A stretch of 64,000 bases of DNA, taken from Lachnospiraceae bacterium. GTDB lineage: Bacteria > Bacillota > Clostridia > Lachnospirales > Lachnospiraceae. This document shows, one piece after another, positions 1 through 8,357 of the stretch. Each line of letters begins with the position of its first letter. The stretch's first letter is position 1. A model generated the notes under the pieces. That model made no database searches and was not told the origin of the DNA. It saw nothing but the letters and a program-made list of their open reading frames with translations. Location of the stretch: contig CABJBM010000006.1 of the NCBI GenBank assembly GCA_902363835.1, positions 186,001-250,000 of the forward strand, given 5' to 3'. The position numbers and the translations under genes are program-made.

Positions 1-287
1 CCCTTCTGGTATTCTCCTACAAAATAATCAATGACCTGGGATTTGAATTCTTCTTTAAAATTCATGACATAGTAAGGGATTCCCAGGTCCCAGGCCACCC
101 GTCTGGCATCATCCACGGCACTTAAGCCGCAGCAGCCTCCGTTTTCCTCCTGGGTCCCGGTGTCTTCATCCTGCCATATCTGCATGGTAACACCTATGAC
201 ATCATATCCCTGTTCCTTAAGCAGCCACGCCGCTACGGAAGAATCCACGCCTCCCGACATTCCTACTACTACTTTCGCTTTACTCAT
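1..287 (-). CDS. mnmA: tRNA-specific 2-thiouridylase MnmA, N-terminal part (runs off window)
   Basis: The minus-strand frame opens with ATG at 287 and stays open to the window edge, giving about 95 residues. They include [16 protein letters not shown], the SGGxDS pyrophosphatase loop of the adenylating tRNA thiolases, then [15 protein letters not shown], where MnmA carries a conserved Cys region. MnmA makes 2-thiouridine at the wobble position of Lys, Glu and Gln tRNAs in the cytoplasm, taking sulfur from a cysteine desulfurase. The genes immediately upstream encode an Fe-S scaffold and a NifS-type desulfurase, a common clostridial order that fits a sulfur relay. The C-terminal part lies outside the window. 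Confidence 0.93.
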   Translation of the reverse strand, partial: MSKAKVVVGMSGGVDSSVAAWLLKEQGYDVIGVTMQIWQDEDTGTQEENGGCCGLSAVDDARRVAWDLGIPYYVMNFKEEFKSQVIDYFVGEYQK

Positions 288-292
288 AGCCT

Positions 293-400
293 AATTTCCA
301 CTTTCCCGCCCATGTTCTCTGGGCATAAAGGTATACCCGTAAGGGTATTTCCACGTTCTTTGAGCCTAAAGGTATACCTGCAAGGTGTTTCCATTTCTTC
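293..400 (+). repeat. degenerate intergenic repeat, copy A
   Basis: This stretch between nifU and mnmA contains two imperfect tandem subunits of the form GGGCATAAAGGTATACCC, then AAGGGTATTTCCAC. The minus strand of 4277-4172 matches the same bipartite layout, including the leading ATTTCCACxTTCC(C/T)GC(C/T)CATG block. The subunits form a dyad (GGGCATA facing TATGCCC in the other copy), so the element could fold as RNA or DNA. It encodes no protein that I can recognise. Confidence 0.6.
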
Positions 401-426
401 CGCCGGGTAAGCAAAAGCCCGGCATT

Positions 427-864
427 TTAATATTCTTCTTCTATTTCTTCCTCGCCAATATCAGACTTTGGTTTCTGTAAGCCCTGAATCTCAAGTCCGT
501 TTTTCTTTGCATAGTCCCATAAAGCAGCATGGATAGCTTCCTCTGCCAAAAGGGAACAGTGAACCTTTACAGGAGGTAATCCGTCAAGGGCTTCACAGAC
601 AGCCTTATTGGTCACGTCCATTGCCTCCTGAACGGTTTTTCCCTTTACCATTTCGGTAGCCATGCTGCTGGTGGCAACTGCGGCTCCGCAGCCAAAGGTT
701 TTAAATTTCACATCACGGATAATCTGATTTTCATCAATATCCAGATAAATTCTCATAATATCGCCGCACTTGGCATTTCCTACGGTACCCATACCGCTGG
801 GATTATCAATCTCCCCCACATTTCTTGGATGCTCAAAATGATCCATTACTTTTTCTGTATACAT
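427..864 (-). CDS. nifU: Fe-S cluster assembly scaffold, IscU/NifU N-terminal type
   Basis: A 145-residue IscU-family protein on which Fe-S clusters are assembled before transfer to apoproteins. The three cluster-ligand cysteines are visible at C33 (in NAKCGD), C59 (in FGCGAA) and C103 (in VHCSLLAEEAI), with the conserved Asp35 beside the first. The start matches the family start MYTEKVMDHF. The protein ends in an acidic tail (EEEIEEEY) beyond the core. It lies about 70 bp downstream of the cysteine desulfurase and probably shares its transcript. There is no isc-type hscBA or fdx, so this is the minimal clostridial NifS/NifU pair rather than a full ISC operon. Confidence 0.93.
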   Translation of the reverse strand: MYTEKVMDHFEHPRNVGEIDNPSGMGTVGNAKCGDIMRIYLDIDENQIIRDVKFKTFGCGAAVATSSMATEMVKGKTVQEAMDVTNKAVCEALDGLPPVKVHCSLLAEEAIHAALWDYAKKNGLEIQGLQKPKSDIGEEEIEEEY

Positions 865-933
865 AATCTATTTTCTCCATTTCTAGGTAATGTTTCCAGT
901 TCATTTCCCGCTGTTATCAGACAGGGCTTTCAA

Positions 934-2118
934 TTATTTCCCCTGATGTCTGATATAGTCCTCATAAAGCGGGGACATACTGCGCAGTTTTGCCACGATC
1001 TCTTTGATGGATTCTACAACATAGTCCATCTCTTCCATTGTATTCGTCTCATCTAAGGTCAGACGAAGAGATCCATGAGCGATCTCATGAGGAAGGCCAA
1101 TGGCAAGGAGCACATGGGATGGATCCAATGAGCCTGAAGTACATGCAGAACCGCTGGAACCGCATATGCCCTTCATATCCAGCATAATGAGAAGAGACTC
1201 TCCCTCAATGAACTGGAACGCAAAGTTTGCGTTGTTGGACAGTCTGTTTTTCCTGTGTCCGTTAATTCTTGTATATGGAACCTCTGTCATAACACGGTCC
1301 ATGAGATAATTGCGAAGTTCGCATTCTTTTTTTGTTCTCTCTTCCATACCTGCTGCCGCAAGCTCCACAGCTTTTCCAAAGCCTACGATTCCCGGAACAT
1401 TCTCCGTACCGGCACGGCGTTTTCTTTCCTGTGCGCCTCCGTGAATGAAAGAACGGGATTTGATGCCGCTTCTGATATAAAGGAAACCAATGCCTTTGGG
1501 ACCGTTGATCTTATGGCCGCTGGCACTGAGCATATCAATATGATATTCATCCACATCAATGGGTACATGGCCAAATGCCTGAACCGCATCCGTGTGGAAC
1601 AGTATTCCGTGTTCTTTTGCAATCTCACCGATTTCCCTGATCGGTTCTATGGTTCCAATTTCATTATTGGCAAACATGATGGAAATGAGGATGGTGTCAG
1701 GACGGATCGCCTTTTTAAGCTCTTCCAGTTTAATGACCCCATTTTCATCCACATTTAAATAGGTCACCTCAAAGCCCTGCTTCTCCAGATACTCACAGGT
1801 GTGAAGCACAGCGTGGTGTTCAATTTTACTGGTGATAATATGTTTTCCTTTTGCAGCATAGGCTTCTGCAGTTGCGATCAGCGCCCAGTTGTCAGATTCT
1901 GAACCGCCTGCTGTAAAATAGATCTCGTTGGCCTTGGCGCCCAAAGTGTTTGCAATGGTCTCTCTGGCTTCTGTCACAGCCTTTTTTGAGATGCCGGAAA
2001 ACTCGTATACGGATGATGGATTTCCATAATACTCCGTAAAATAAGGCAGCATGGCTTCCACGACCTCTGGCCGCGTTTTAGTCGTCGCTGCATTGTCAAG
2101 ATAAATCAGTTGTTTCAT
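934..2118 (-). CDS. nifS: cysteine desulfurase, NifS/IscS family
   Basis: A 394-residue PLP enzyme that removes sulfur from L-cysteine as a protein persulfide and passes it to the scaffold and probably to MnmA. The start is placed at MKQLIYLDNAATTKTRPE because AAGGCGG lies about nine bases upstream and this is the family N-terminus; an in-frame upstream extension adds 15 unrelated residues. The PLP lysine is K203 in SGHKINGPKG and the persulfide cysteine is C326 in GSACTSG. Length is normal. A sigma-A-like promoter lies at 2175-2202. No iscR-like regulator is adjacent; upstream is the divergent flippase. Confidence 0.95.
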   Translation of the reverse strand: MKQLIYLDNAATTKTRPEVVEAMLPYFTEYYGNPSSVYEFSGISKKAVTEARETIANTLGAKANEIYFTAGGSESDNWALIATAEAYAAKGKHIITSKIEHHAVLHTCEYLEKQGFEVTYLNVDENGVIKLEELKKAIRPDTILISIMFANNEIGTIEPIREIGEIAKEHGILFHTDAVQAFGHVPIDVDEYHIDMLSASGHKINGPKGIGFLYIRSGIKSRSFIHGGAQERKRRAGTENVPGIVGFGKAVELAAAGMEERTKKECELRNYLMDRVMTEVPYTRINGHRKNRLSNNANFAFQFIEGESLLIMLDMKGICGSSGSACTSGSLDPSHVLLAIGLPHEIAHGSLRLTLDETNTMEEMDYVVESIKEIVAKLRSMSPLYEDYIRHQGK

Positions 2119-2174
2119 ATTGTTAGTTCCGCCTTTCTGTAGTCCTAAAGTTAAAAGCTTCATCTACAATTTCT

Positions 2175-2202
2175 ATTATACACACATTTCCTAGAATTTC
2201 AA
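2175..2202 (-). promoter_or_regulatory. nifS-nifU-mnmA promoter, with Fur-like box just upstream
   Basis: Read on the minus strand, TTGAAA (2202-2197) and TATAAT (2180-2175) are separated by 16 bp. Immediately upstream of the -35, positions 2209-2223 (TGATTCTCATTATGA) match 11 of 14 informative positions of a 7-1-7 Fur box. Iron control of Fe-S assembly would make sense, but this single site is only suggestive. Confidence 0.6.
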
Positions 2203-2285
2203 TAGGAATGATTCTCATTATGAATCTGTCATGAAGGAGATACCCATTCCATATATTATAATAATTCTCATTTTCAGGAGATTGC

Positions 2286-3836
2286 ATGAATGATTCTCTG
2301 AAATTTTCCCAAAAACTTTCTCCAAGAAAATATGCACTCCTCACCGGCACTCTTCTTCTGACTTCTGCCGGGCTGATCACCCGGATGCTGGGCTTTGTTT
2401 ACCGTATTTTCCTTTCCCGCACCATTGGCGCAGAGGGGTTAGGGATATTCAGCCTGGTCCATCCGGTGTTTGGCGTCTGCTTTGCCTTGTGCGCCGGTTC
2501 CATCCAAACCGCCATATCCCAGTCCGTAGCTGCTAATGTGAGAAAAGGCCGTTCTATTTTCCGAACCGGCCTCATGATATCAGTGGCTATTTCCCTGATC
2601 CTGGCATACGCCATCATCCGGTTTAAGGACTTCCTGGCAACCAATATCCTCATGGAACCCCGCTGCGCCCCTCTTCTTCTCTTTATCGCAGTATCCGTTC
2701 CCTGTTCGGCCATCCATGCCTGCATCAATGGATATTATTATGGTATGCAGCGGCCCCATGTCCCGGCATTTGCCCAGGTGCTGGAACAGACCATAAGGAT
2801 CGGAGCCGTATTCCTCATTGCGGATATCATGATTGAATCCGGAATCAAAATCACGGTTCAGCTGGCAGTCATGGGCCATTTGATCGGAGAAATTGTCTCT
2901 TCCCTTTATACGGTTGTGGCGTACCGCTTTTTTTCACCGAAAATGCCCCCAGGCGTTACAACGGTTTCCTCTTCTTTTCATGAAACCGCTCCGGGGCTTA
3001 TGCAGCTGGCCCTTCCTCTTATGGGAAACCGCCTGGTCTTGAATATCCTTGCAAGTGCGGAAGCTATTTTAATTCCCAGCAGGCTTCAGATGTCAGGACT
3101 TTCCGATTCAGGGGCATTTTCCGTATACGGTGTTTTAACAGGAATGGCTTTGCCTTTTATTCTGTTCCCTTCCACCGTATTTAATTCCCTTGCCGTACTT
3201 TTGCTGCCAACGGTGGCAGAGGCCCAGTCGGAAGGAAACGAAAAGAGAATCGGGGATGCCATTTCCATGTCCCTGCGTTACTGCCTGTACGTGGGAATTC
3301 TCTGTATCGGCATTTTCACCCTGTTCGGAGATGACCTGGGGCTCAGCGTATTTAAGGACAATACCGCAGGAACCTATATGACTATTCTGGCCTGGCTGTG
3401 CCCTTTCCTCTACCTGGTAACAACCATGGGAAGCATTTTAAACGGTCTTGGAAAAACCTCTGTTACCTTTGTCCAGAACGCTATCGCCCTGCTCATCCGT
3501 TTGGGATTCGTCCTCTTTGGAATTCCTAAGTTTGGGATCTTAGCCTATCTGGTAGGAATGTTGTTCAGCGAGCTGCTTCTGGCCATGATGCATGTGCTGA
3601 CCCTTCGGAAAAAGGTGAATTTTATATGGAATGCATGGGATATGATCGTAAAACCGGCCGCTCTCATGGTGCTGGCCATCGGAATTTACTTTGCGGCATT
3701 TTCCGCAATAGATCCCTTCCAGGGAATGTCTTTATTCATAAAAACCGCGTTTCATATCACTATTTTAAGCATATTTTATTTAGTACTGCTTCTTGGCGCC
3801 CATATTATGAAAGGGGAAAAATCCGGGAATCCTTAA
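2286..3836 (+). CDS. SpoVB-like polysaccharide/lipid flippase (MVF/MATE superfamily)
   Basis: A 516-residue integral membrane protein with about 14 hydrophobic segments. The N-terminus (LLLTSAGLITRMLGFVYRIFLSRTIGAEGLGIF) is typical of stage V sporulation protein B and related oligosaccharide/lipid II flippases of the MOP exporter superfamily. AGGAG precedes the ATG by five to nine bases, and TATAAT at 2257-2262 could be its -10. It is divergent from nifS and monocistronic, ending before a bidirectional terminator. In spore formers this family acts in cortex peptidoglycan synthesis; paralogues work in other envelope pathways, so the sporulation role is inference. Confidence 0.8.
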   Translation: MNDSLKFSQKLSPRKYALLTGTLLLTSAGLITRMLGFVYRIFLSRTIGAEGLGIFSLVHPVFGVCFALCAGSIQTAISQSVAANVRKGRSIFRTGLMISVAISLILAYAIIRFKDFLATNILMEPRCAPLLLFIAVSVPCSAIHACINGYYYGMQRPHVPAFAQVLEQTIRIGAVFLIADIMIESGIKITVQLAVMGHLIGEIVSSLYTVVAYRFFSPKMPPGVTTVSSSFHETAPGLMQLALPLMGNRLVLNILASAEAILIPSRLQMSGLSDSGAFSVYGVLTGMALPFILFPSTVFNSLAVLLLPTVAEAQSEGNEKRIGDAISMSLRYCLYVGILCIGIFTLFGDDLGLSVFKDNTAGTYMTILAWLCPFLYLVTTMGSILNGLGKTSVTFVQNAIALLIRLGFVLFGIPKFGILAYLVGMLFSELLLAMMHVLTLRKKVNFIWNAWDMIVKPAALMVLAIGIYFAAFSAIDPFQGMSLFIKTAFHITILSIFYLVLLLGAHIMKGEKSGNP

Positions 3837-3881
3837 ACCACTTTTTTTTAATGAACATTTATGACTTACATAATCAAAAGT

Positions 3882-3914
3882 AAAAAAACGGACTGTCATA
3901 AGTCCGTTTTTTAA
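3882..3914. terminator. bidirectional Rho-independent terminator
   Basis: AAAAAACGGACT and AGTCCGTTTTTT form a near-perfect stem with a short loop, with an A run on one side and a T run on the other. It serves both the plus-strand flippase and the minus-strand mod/mop operon, which converge here. Confidence 0.9.
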
Positions 3915-3924
3915 AATACCGTTT

Positions 3925-4134
3925 TTAATCGATCCCAACCATTACTGAAGTGGCCTTAATAATGGCGTATGCATCCTTTCCAACTTCCAGCTTAAGGTCT
4001 TTTACAGCTGCCATGGAAACTGTGGCTGAAACAATGTTGCCGCCGCCGATGTCAATGGTTACAATGGCGTTTACAGCGCCGGGTTCAATTCCTACAACTT
4101 TTCCCTTAAACTGATTTCTTGCACTGAGCTTCAT
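3925..4134 (-). CDS. mop: molbindin (single Mop/TOBE domain)
   Basis: A 69-residue protein that is one Mop domain: MKLSARNQFKGKVV, GAVNAIVTIDIGGG and a C-terminal AYAIIKATSVMVG. Molbindins assemble as rings that bind molybdate or tungstate oxyanions in the cytoplasm and buffer molybdenum. It sits about 250 bp downstream of modC, separated by the intergenic repeat copy B, and just before the terminator, so it is probably the last gene of the molybdate operon. The start has a clear SD (GAGGAGACATATCAG). Confidence 0.92.
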   Translation of the reverse strand: MKLSARNQFKGKVVGIEPGAVNAIVTIDIGGGNIVSATVSMAAVKDLKLEVGKDAYAIIKATSVMVGID

Positions 4135-4171
4135 CTGATATGTCTCCTCTCAATCCTATTCTGACCTGCAA

Positions 4172-4277
4172 AAGCGCCCTTTGGGCATACCTTTATGCCC
4201 AAAAATGCGGACAGAAATGCGGAAACACCCTTGGGTTATTTTTATGCCCAAAAAGCATGAGCAGGAACGTGGAAATA
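4172..4277 (-). repeat. degenerate intergenic repeat, copy B
   Basis: Read on the minus strand, this aligns with 293-400 over its full length: an ATTTCCACGTTCCTGCTCATG block, then two subunits each with GGGCATAAA, a short A/T-rich step and ACCC or GCCC, then AAGGGTGTTTCC. At 4183-4200 the subunit is a perfect 7-4-7 inverted repeat (GGGCATA, CCTT, TATGCCC). It lies between modC and mop within the operon. The rest of the modC-mop gap (4278-4385) is A/T-rich and I see nothing else in it. Confidence 0.6.
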
Positions 4278-4385
4278 TATAGCAGTAATTATGGATTGTA
4301 AACCAGAAGATTATACTGCTTTTTTATAAATTAATTGTAAACATTTCCGTTTTCATTGTCAACCAATTCCTGGAAATACAACAGA

Positions 4386-5438
4386 CTAAAGCAAAAGCAG
4401 AAGATCTTCTTTTGGAAACCGGATAAATGACGGAATGTTTTGAACCATTTCTTCCTCAAAATCCACTTTGTCCTGGATCCACCAGATTTTTAAAGAGGTC
4501 TCATCATCAGCGTTCCGGAACAGGTACTGCCTTTGAAAAGGCGTATCCCCAAACCCGGCCAGCTGGACTTTCATGGTATTTTCCTCTTCCAGCCCCTTGA
4601 CCGGAATCAGGTTATGGCCCCGTATTCCAACATACCGGATGAAATCCCCGATTTTCTCTTCTGTCTTAAGCCTGATCTTCCAGTCACAGGCATAAAGCTC
4701 ATAATCACTGATCTTTTCTATGGAGGAAATATTCTTGCAGCCGGTCAGCTTTGCGGCCTCCATTCTTTCCGGTCTTCGGAAAATCTCCTTTGTGGAGCCT
4801 TTTAATATGGTCTCTCCTTCTGAAAGAAGCATCATATGGTCACAGAATTTATAAATCTCATCTCTGGAATGGGATACCATGAGCACATCACCGGCATAAT
4901 CCCTGATCAGTTCCAACATTTCCATCTGAAGGGTGTCTTTTAAAAAACCATCCAAAGCGGAAAAGGGCTCATCCAGCATGATGATGTCAGGACTGTACAA
5001 AAGCATGCGGGCAAGAGCCACTCTCTGCTGCTGGCCTCCGGACAGCTGGGAAGGATATCTTTTTTCCAGCCCTTCCAGCTGAAAACGCTTTAGCTGTTCC
5101 GCAACAAGGGGGAGCTTATCCTTTTTCTTTCCCGGAAGCACGATACTTAGGTTTTCCTCTACGGTCATGGTTGGAAATAAGGCATAATTCTGAAACAGGT
5201 AGCCCACACGGCGTTCCCTGGCAGGCAGATTGATCCCCTTTTCCGAATCAAACAGCACCTTGCCGTTTAAAACAATCCTGCCCTGATCCGGCTTTTCGAT
5301 TCCTGCCACGCATTTTAAGGTCATGGTCTTTCCGCAGCCGGATGCACCTAAAATCCCCATACAGCCGCCGTCGGTCTCAAACTCCACATTCAATTCAAAT
5401 CCTGAAAACTTTTTTCGGATGTTTACCTGCAATGCCAT
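4386..5438 (-). CDS. modC: molybdate ABC transporter ATP-binding protein ModC
   Basis: The 350-residue ATPase that energises molybdate import through ModB. Walker A is GASGCGKT (residues 31-38), the ABC signature LSGGQ is at 132-136, and Walker B is DIIMLDEP (151-158), followed by the H-loop region VLMVSHSRDE. A C-terminal TOBE-like region from about residue 270 is usual for ModC and can bind oxyanion. It starts one base after the modB stop, so the two are tightly coupled. The molybdate assignment rests on the ModA/ModB/molbindin context; a tungstate transporter would look similar. Confidence 0.93.
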   Translation of the reverse strand: MALQVNIRKKFSGFELNVEFETDGGCMGILGASGCGKTMTLKCVAGIEKPDQGRIVLNGKVLFDSEKGINLPARERRVGYLFQNYALFPTMTVEENLSIVLPGKKKDKLPLVAEQLKRFQLEGLEKRYPSQLSGGQQQRVALARMLLYSPDIIMLDEPFSALDGFLKDTLQMEMLELIRDYAGDVLMVSHSRDEIYKFCDHMMLLSEGETILKGSTKEIFRRPERMEAAKLTGCKNISSIEKISDYELYACDWKIRLKTEEKIGDFIRYVGIRGHNLIPVKGLEEENTMKVQLAGFGDTPFQRQYLFRNADDETSLKIWWIQDKVDFEEEMVQNIPSFIRFPKEDLLLLL

Positions 5439-5439
5439 A

Positions 5440-6138
5440 TTAAATCCACCTGTTCACATGTCTCATATTTTTTCCGGATATATAGTTTATAACCGCAACA
5501 ATAAAAAATGACAAAATAACGATGACGCATACCCAAAAGCCAGCCGTACCCCAGTTTCCTGCCGCCACCTCGGAAGCGATTGCAACGGAAACTGTTCTGG
5601 TCTTTCCTAAAATGTTTCCTGCCAGCATGGCGGTGGCCCCGTACTCCCCAATGGCTCTTGCAAAAGCCAGCACAGTGCCTGAAGCCAGTCCGGGTGCTGC
5701 AATGGGAACAATGATCTTCCAGAAAATCTTCCGTTCCGACAGCCCCAGAGTTCTTCCGGCATGGATCATGTTAACATCCACCTGCTCAAAGGCCGCCCTT
5801 GCGTTCCGGTACATTAAAGGAAATGCAATAACAAAAGCAGCTATGACACAGCCGGGCCATGTCTGCACCATCTTTATATTAAACTCCTCAAATAGAAACT
5901 TACCAAAAGGCCTGCGAAGGCTGAAGATCAAAAGAAGAAAGAATCCGGCCACAGTAGGAGGGAGCACCAAAGGCAGGGTTAATATCCCATCCACAATGGA
6001 TTTTGCCGTATTATTCAGCTTCATGATCAGTCTTGCCGCGCCTATCCCCAGGAAAAAAGTCAGCACAGTTGCCAGAATCCCCGTTTTAAGAGAAATAAAA
6101 AGGGGACTCCAATCTATTGTTTTCATAATTTCCAGCAT
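5440..6138 (-). CDS. modB: molybdate ABC transporter permease ModB
   Basis: A 232-residue permease with about five to six membrane spans (LFISLKTGILATVLTFFLGIG, LVLPPTVAGFFLLLIF and others). The cytoplasmic EAA loop reads ARTLGLSERKIFWKIIVPIAAPGLASG, which docks on ModC, and AFARAIGEYGATAMLAG is the typical ModB/CysT segment. It sits between modA and modC in one operon; modA ends about 30 bp upstream. Confidence 0.95.
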   Translation of the reverse strand: MLEIMKTIDWSPLFISLKTGILATVLTFFLGIGAARLIMKLNNTAKSIVDGILTLPLVLPPTVAGFFLLLIFSLRRPFGKFLFEEFNIKMVQTWPGCVIAAFVIAFPLMYRNARAAFEQVDVNMIHAGRTLGLSERKIFWKIIVPIAAPGLASGTVLAFARAIGEYGATAMLAGNILGKTRTVSVAIASEVAAGNWGTAGFWVCVIVILSFFIVAVINYISGKNMRHVNRWI

Positions 6139-6167
6139 AGATTTTCACCCCCTTTTATATGTACTGT

Positions 6168-7064
6168 TTATTTTGCTGATTTTGCAAATCCGGCATCAGT
6201 AAACATCTTCATAACGCCTTCATCACTTACCAGAAATTCTTTAAAGTCTGCTGCTGCCTTTGCCTGCTCCTCTGATGCCTCCTTGTCAATAATCAGACCT
6301 ACCGGATAAACAGCAGGATCGATCATGGTCTTATCTGCTTCTGCGATAATTTCAACCTTGTCTGCCATGGAAGCTGCATCGGTTGCATAAACAACGCCCA
6401 CTTCATTGCTTGCTTCTGCAACAGCTGTTAAAACAGCGGTAACATTGGCGCCTTCATTAATTTCCATTTTCATAACCTGATCAAGAATTCCCAGGTTGGT
6501 GAACAGTTTTCTTGCATACTGTCCTACAGGTACATCCTCTCCTGCAAGAGCAAGGCTGGATGCCTTTGTGATGGTATCAAAACCGGTTACCTCAGTTTTT
6601 CCGCCTGTTGGCTTGATCAGGACGATTTTATTTTCAAGCAGGTCGGTAACGGAACCATCCACTACAAATCCGCCTTCTTTTAAAGCATCCATCTGCTTGG
6701 TTGCTGCAGAGAAGAACACATCACACTGAGCGCCTTCTTCAATCTGTTTCTGAAGGGTACCGGAGCTGTCAGCATTGTAAATGATGTTCGCATTTGGATG
6801 ATCTTTTTCATAGGTTTCCTTGATCTGCTCCATTGTATTCTTTAAGCTGGCTGCAATAAAGACATAAAGGTCCACCTTCTCTGCCTTTGCCGTTGTGGTT
6901 TCTGCTGCCGTTGTAGTTTCCTCAGCCTTGCTGGTCTCCTCTTTCGCAGTTGTCTGCTCTGCTGCAGTTGTACTGGTTGAGCCGCCAGATCCGCACCCCA
7001 CAACAGTACCGGCCGCAAACATTGCCGCCATCATAACTGCAAGTAATTTCTTTCCTCGTTTCAT
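6168..7064 (-). CDS. modA: molybdate-binding lipoprotein ModA
   Basis: The extracellular solute-binding protein for molybdate, 298 residues from the chosen ATG at 7064. It is preceded by a strong AGGAGGA and starts MKRGKKLLAVMMAAMF, a lipoprotein signal ending in VVGC, so the mature protein should be anchored by that Cys. A Thr/Ala/Glu-rich linker follows, then the ModA fold (VDLYVFIAASLKNTMEQI, YNADSSGTLQKQIEEGAQCDVFFSAATKQMDAL). An in-frame upstream extension of 16 residues is not supported by a ribosome binding site. It is the first gene of the operon, expressed from the promoter at 7161-7189. Confidence 0.95.
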   Translation of the reverse strand: MKRGKKLLAVMMAAMFAAGTVVGCGSGGSTSTTAAEQTTAKEETSKAEETTTAAETTTAKAEKVDLYVFIAASLKNTMEQIKETYEKDHPNANIIYNADSSGTLQKQIEEGAQCDVFFSAATKQMDALKEGGFVVDGSVTDLLENKIVLIKPTGGKTEVTGFDTITKASSLALAGEDVPVGQYARKLFTNLGILDQVMKMEINEGANVTAVLTAVAEASNEVGVVYATDAASMADKVEIIAEADKTMIDPAVYPVGLIIDKEASEEQAKAAADFKEFLVSDEGVMKMFTDAGFAKSAK

Positions 7065-7124
7065 AATACTTCCTCCTGATTTTCCTTTGAATAACACTGC
7101 ATTGTTATTCATTTTAATTAGGTT

Positions 7125-7189
7125 TTACCATGTTTTGTTCTGTTTGGTAATTCCCAATCCATTTTAGATGATATTCAATTGAATGTCAA
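7125..7189 (-). promoter_or_regulatory. modA promoter with two candidate operators
   Basis: On the minus strand TTGACA (7189-7184) and TAAAAT (7166-7161) are exactly 17 bp apart, a near-consensus sigma-A promoter. The spacer contains the perfect 12-base palindrome ATTCAATTGAAT (7173-7184), which also covers part of the -35. Downstream of the expected start, TTACCA (7125-7130) and TGGTAA (7145-7150) form a 6-14-6 inverted repeat. Either is a plausible site for the divergent regulator, which would repress uptake when molybdate is plentiful. Confidence 0.7.
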
Positions 7190-7266
7190 TGCCAATCTAT
7201 TTATATAATTACATCGGCTTTTCAATTTTTATGTCCCCGGTTACAAACAGCCCCTGCAGCCTTTGA

Positions 7267-7294
7267 TTGACAATAAAATGAAATATGTTATAAC
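7267..7294 (+). promoter_or_regulatory. promoter of the divergent HTH/PBP-like regulator
   Basis: TTGACA at 7267-7272 and TATAAC at 7289-7294 with a 16 bp spacer, 44 bp upstream of the chosen ATG. It is back to back with the modA promoter. Confidence 0.65.
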
Positions 7295-7337
7295 TATTTA
7301 TATAATAAAAAACCATAGGAAGCAAAGAGGAAACCGT

Positions 7338-8312
7338 ATGGAAAAAATATATACCACTCAGGAAGTCGCCGACCAGCTTAAGATCAAAAAATCAACCGTA
7401 TATGAACTGATCAAGCGTGGTGAGTTAAAGGCTGCCAAGGTCGGCAAGCAGATACGGATCAGCAAGGAACAGCTGGAGGAATATTTAAAGGCACCGAAAA
7501 ACAACAGCCTTTTCCAGGCGGAGGAGCCTCTTCCCCGGATCATGGATATCCCCCAGTTTACTGCTGATGCTGCAATCCGGCAGATGGATTACCTCCTTAA
7601 TACCAGCGGCCTGATCATAAGCAGCCAGGAATCCAGAGTGGTTGAGCTGCTTCGCAGCCAGCTAAGCTTATGCCCGGGCAGCCTTCCCATCCTGCATTCC
7701 TATATGAATGATTATAACAGCCTGTATTCCCTTTATTATGAAAAGACCCATATGGCTCTCACCTCTTTCTGCACAGCCCGGGAGGGACAGGAAATCCGGC
7801 AGATCCAAAACCTGCTGCCTGGAAAGGAAGCTGTGGTCCTTCATATCTGCAGCCTTCAGGCCGGCCTTTACGTGAAAAAAGGTAATCCAAAGAGCCTTCA
7901 TACCATAAAAGATTTATGCCGCCCTGATGTCCGGTTTATAAACAGGGAGAAGGGAAACGGATACCGGATTTACATGGACTCCATTCTCTCAGACCAGAAG
8001 ATTGAAAAGGCGTTCATTTCCGGCTACAGCAAGGAATGTCTTTCCCACATGTCAGCCGCAAACGCGGTAGCATCAGGAGATGCGGATGCGGGCATGGGTG
8101 ATATTTCTCACTTAGCCGCATATCCCCAGTTGGATTTTATTCCTTTATCCGCGGTCTCCATGGACCTGGTCTTCTCCAAAGGAGCCATGGACCACCCGGC
8201 TTTTCAAAGCATTGCACACACGGTAAACTCTCCGGAATTTAAAAACAGCCTTCTTCCTTTTAAAAGTTATCAGGTTGATAAAACAGGAAACTGCACCTTT
8301 GTAAACGGCTGA
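7338..8312 (+). CDS. HTH (excisionase-type) regulator with C-terminal PBP-like domain, likely molybdate sensor
   Basis: A 324-residue one-component regulator. Residues 1-52 form an excisionase/MerR-like winged helix (YTTQEVADQLKIKKSTVYELIKRGELKAAKVG). Residues about 85-320 resemble the PBP_like ligand domain (Pfam PF12727 type) often joined to DNA-binding domains in molybdate and tungstate control. It has no signal peptide, so it should sense the oxyanion in the cytoplasm. The ATG at 7338 is chosen because AGAGGAAA lies just upstream and the family N-terminus starts there. Divergence from modABC makes it the probable regulator of the operon in place of ModE. Ligand identity is inferred from context. 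Confidence 0.8.
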   Translation: MEKIYTTQEVADQLKIKKSTVYELIKRGELKAAKVGKQIRISKEQLEEYLKAPKNNSLFQAEEPLPRIMDIPQFTADAAIRQMDYLLNTSGLIISSQESRVVELLRSQLSLCPGSLPILHSYMNDYNSLYSLYYEKTHMALTSFCTAREGQEIRQIQNLLPGKEAVVLHICSLQAGLYVKKGNPKSLHTIKDLCRPDVRFINREKGNGYRIYMDSILSDQKIEKAFISGYSKECLSHMSAANAVASGDADAGMGDISHLAAYPQLDFIPLSAVSMDLVFSKGAMDHPAFQSIAHTVNSPEFKNSLLPFKSYQVDKTGNCTFVNG

Positions 8313-8357
8313 ATGAAACAATATTTTCCTGCGTTAATAATTATTGGGCAAAATTTT

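Noticed and set aside
1255-1758. Long plus-strand open frame opposite nifS
   Set aside because: It lies entirely antisense to the PLP and Cys motifs of the desulfurase and shows no family features; a codon-bias shadow.
5522-6202. 226-codon plus-strand frame opposite modB
   Set aside because: Antisense to the EAA loop and spans of ModB; a shadow.
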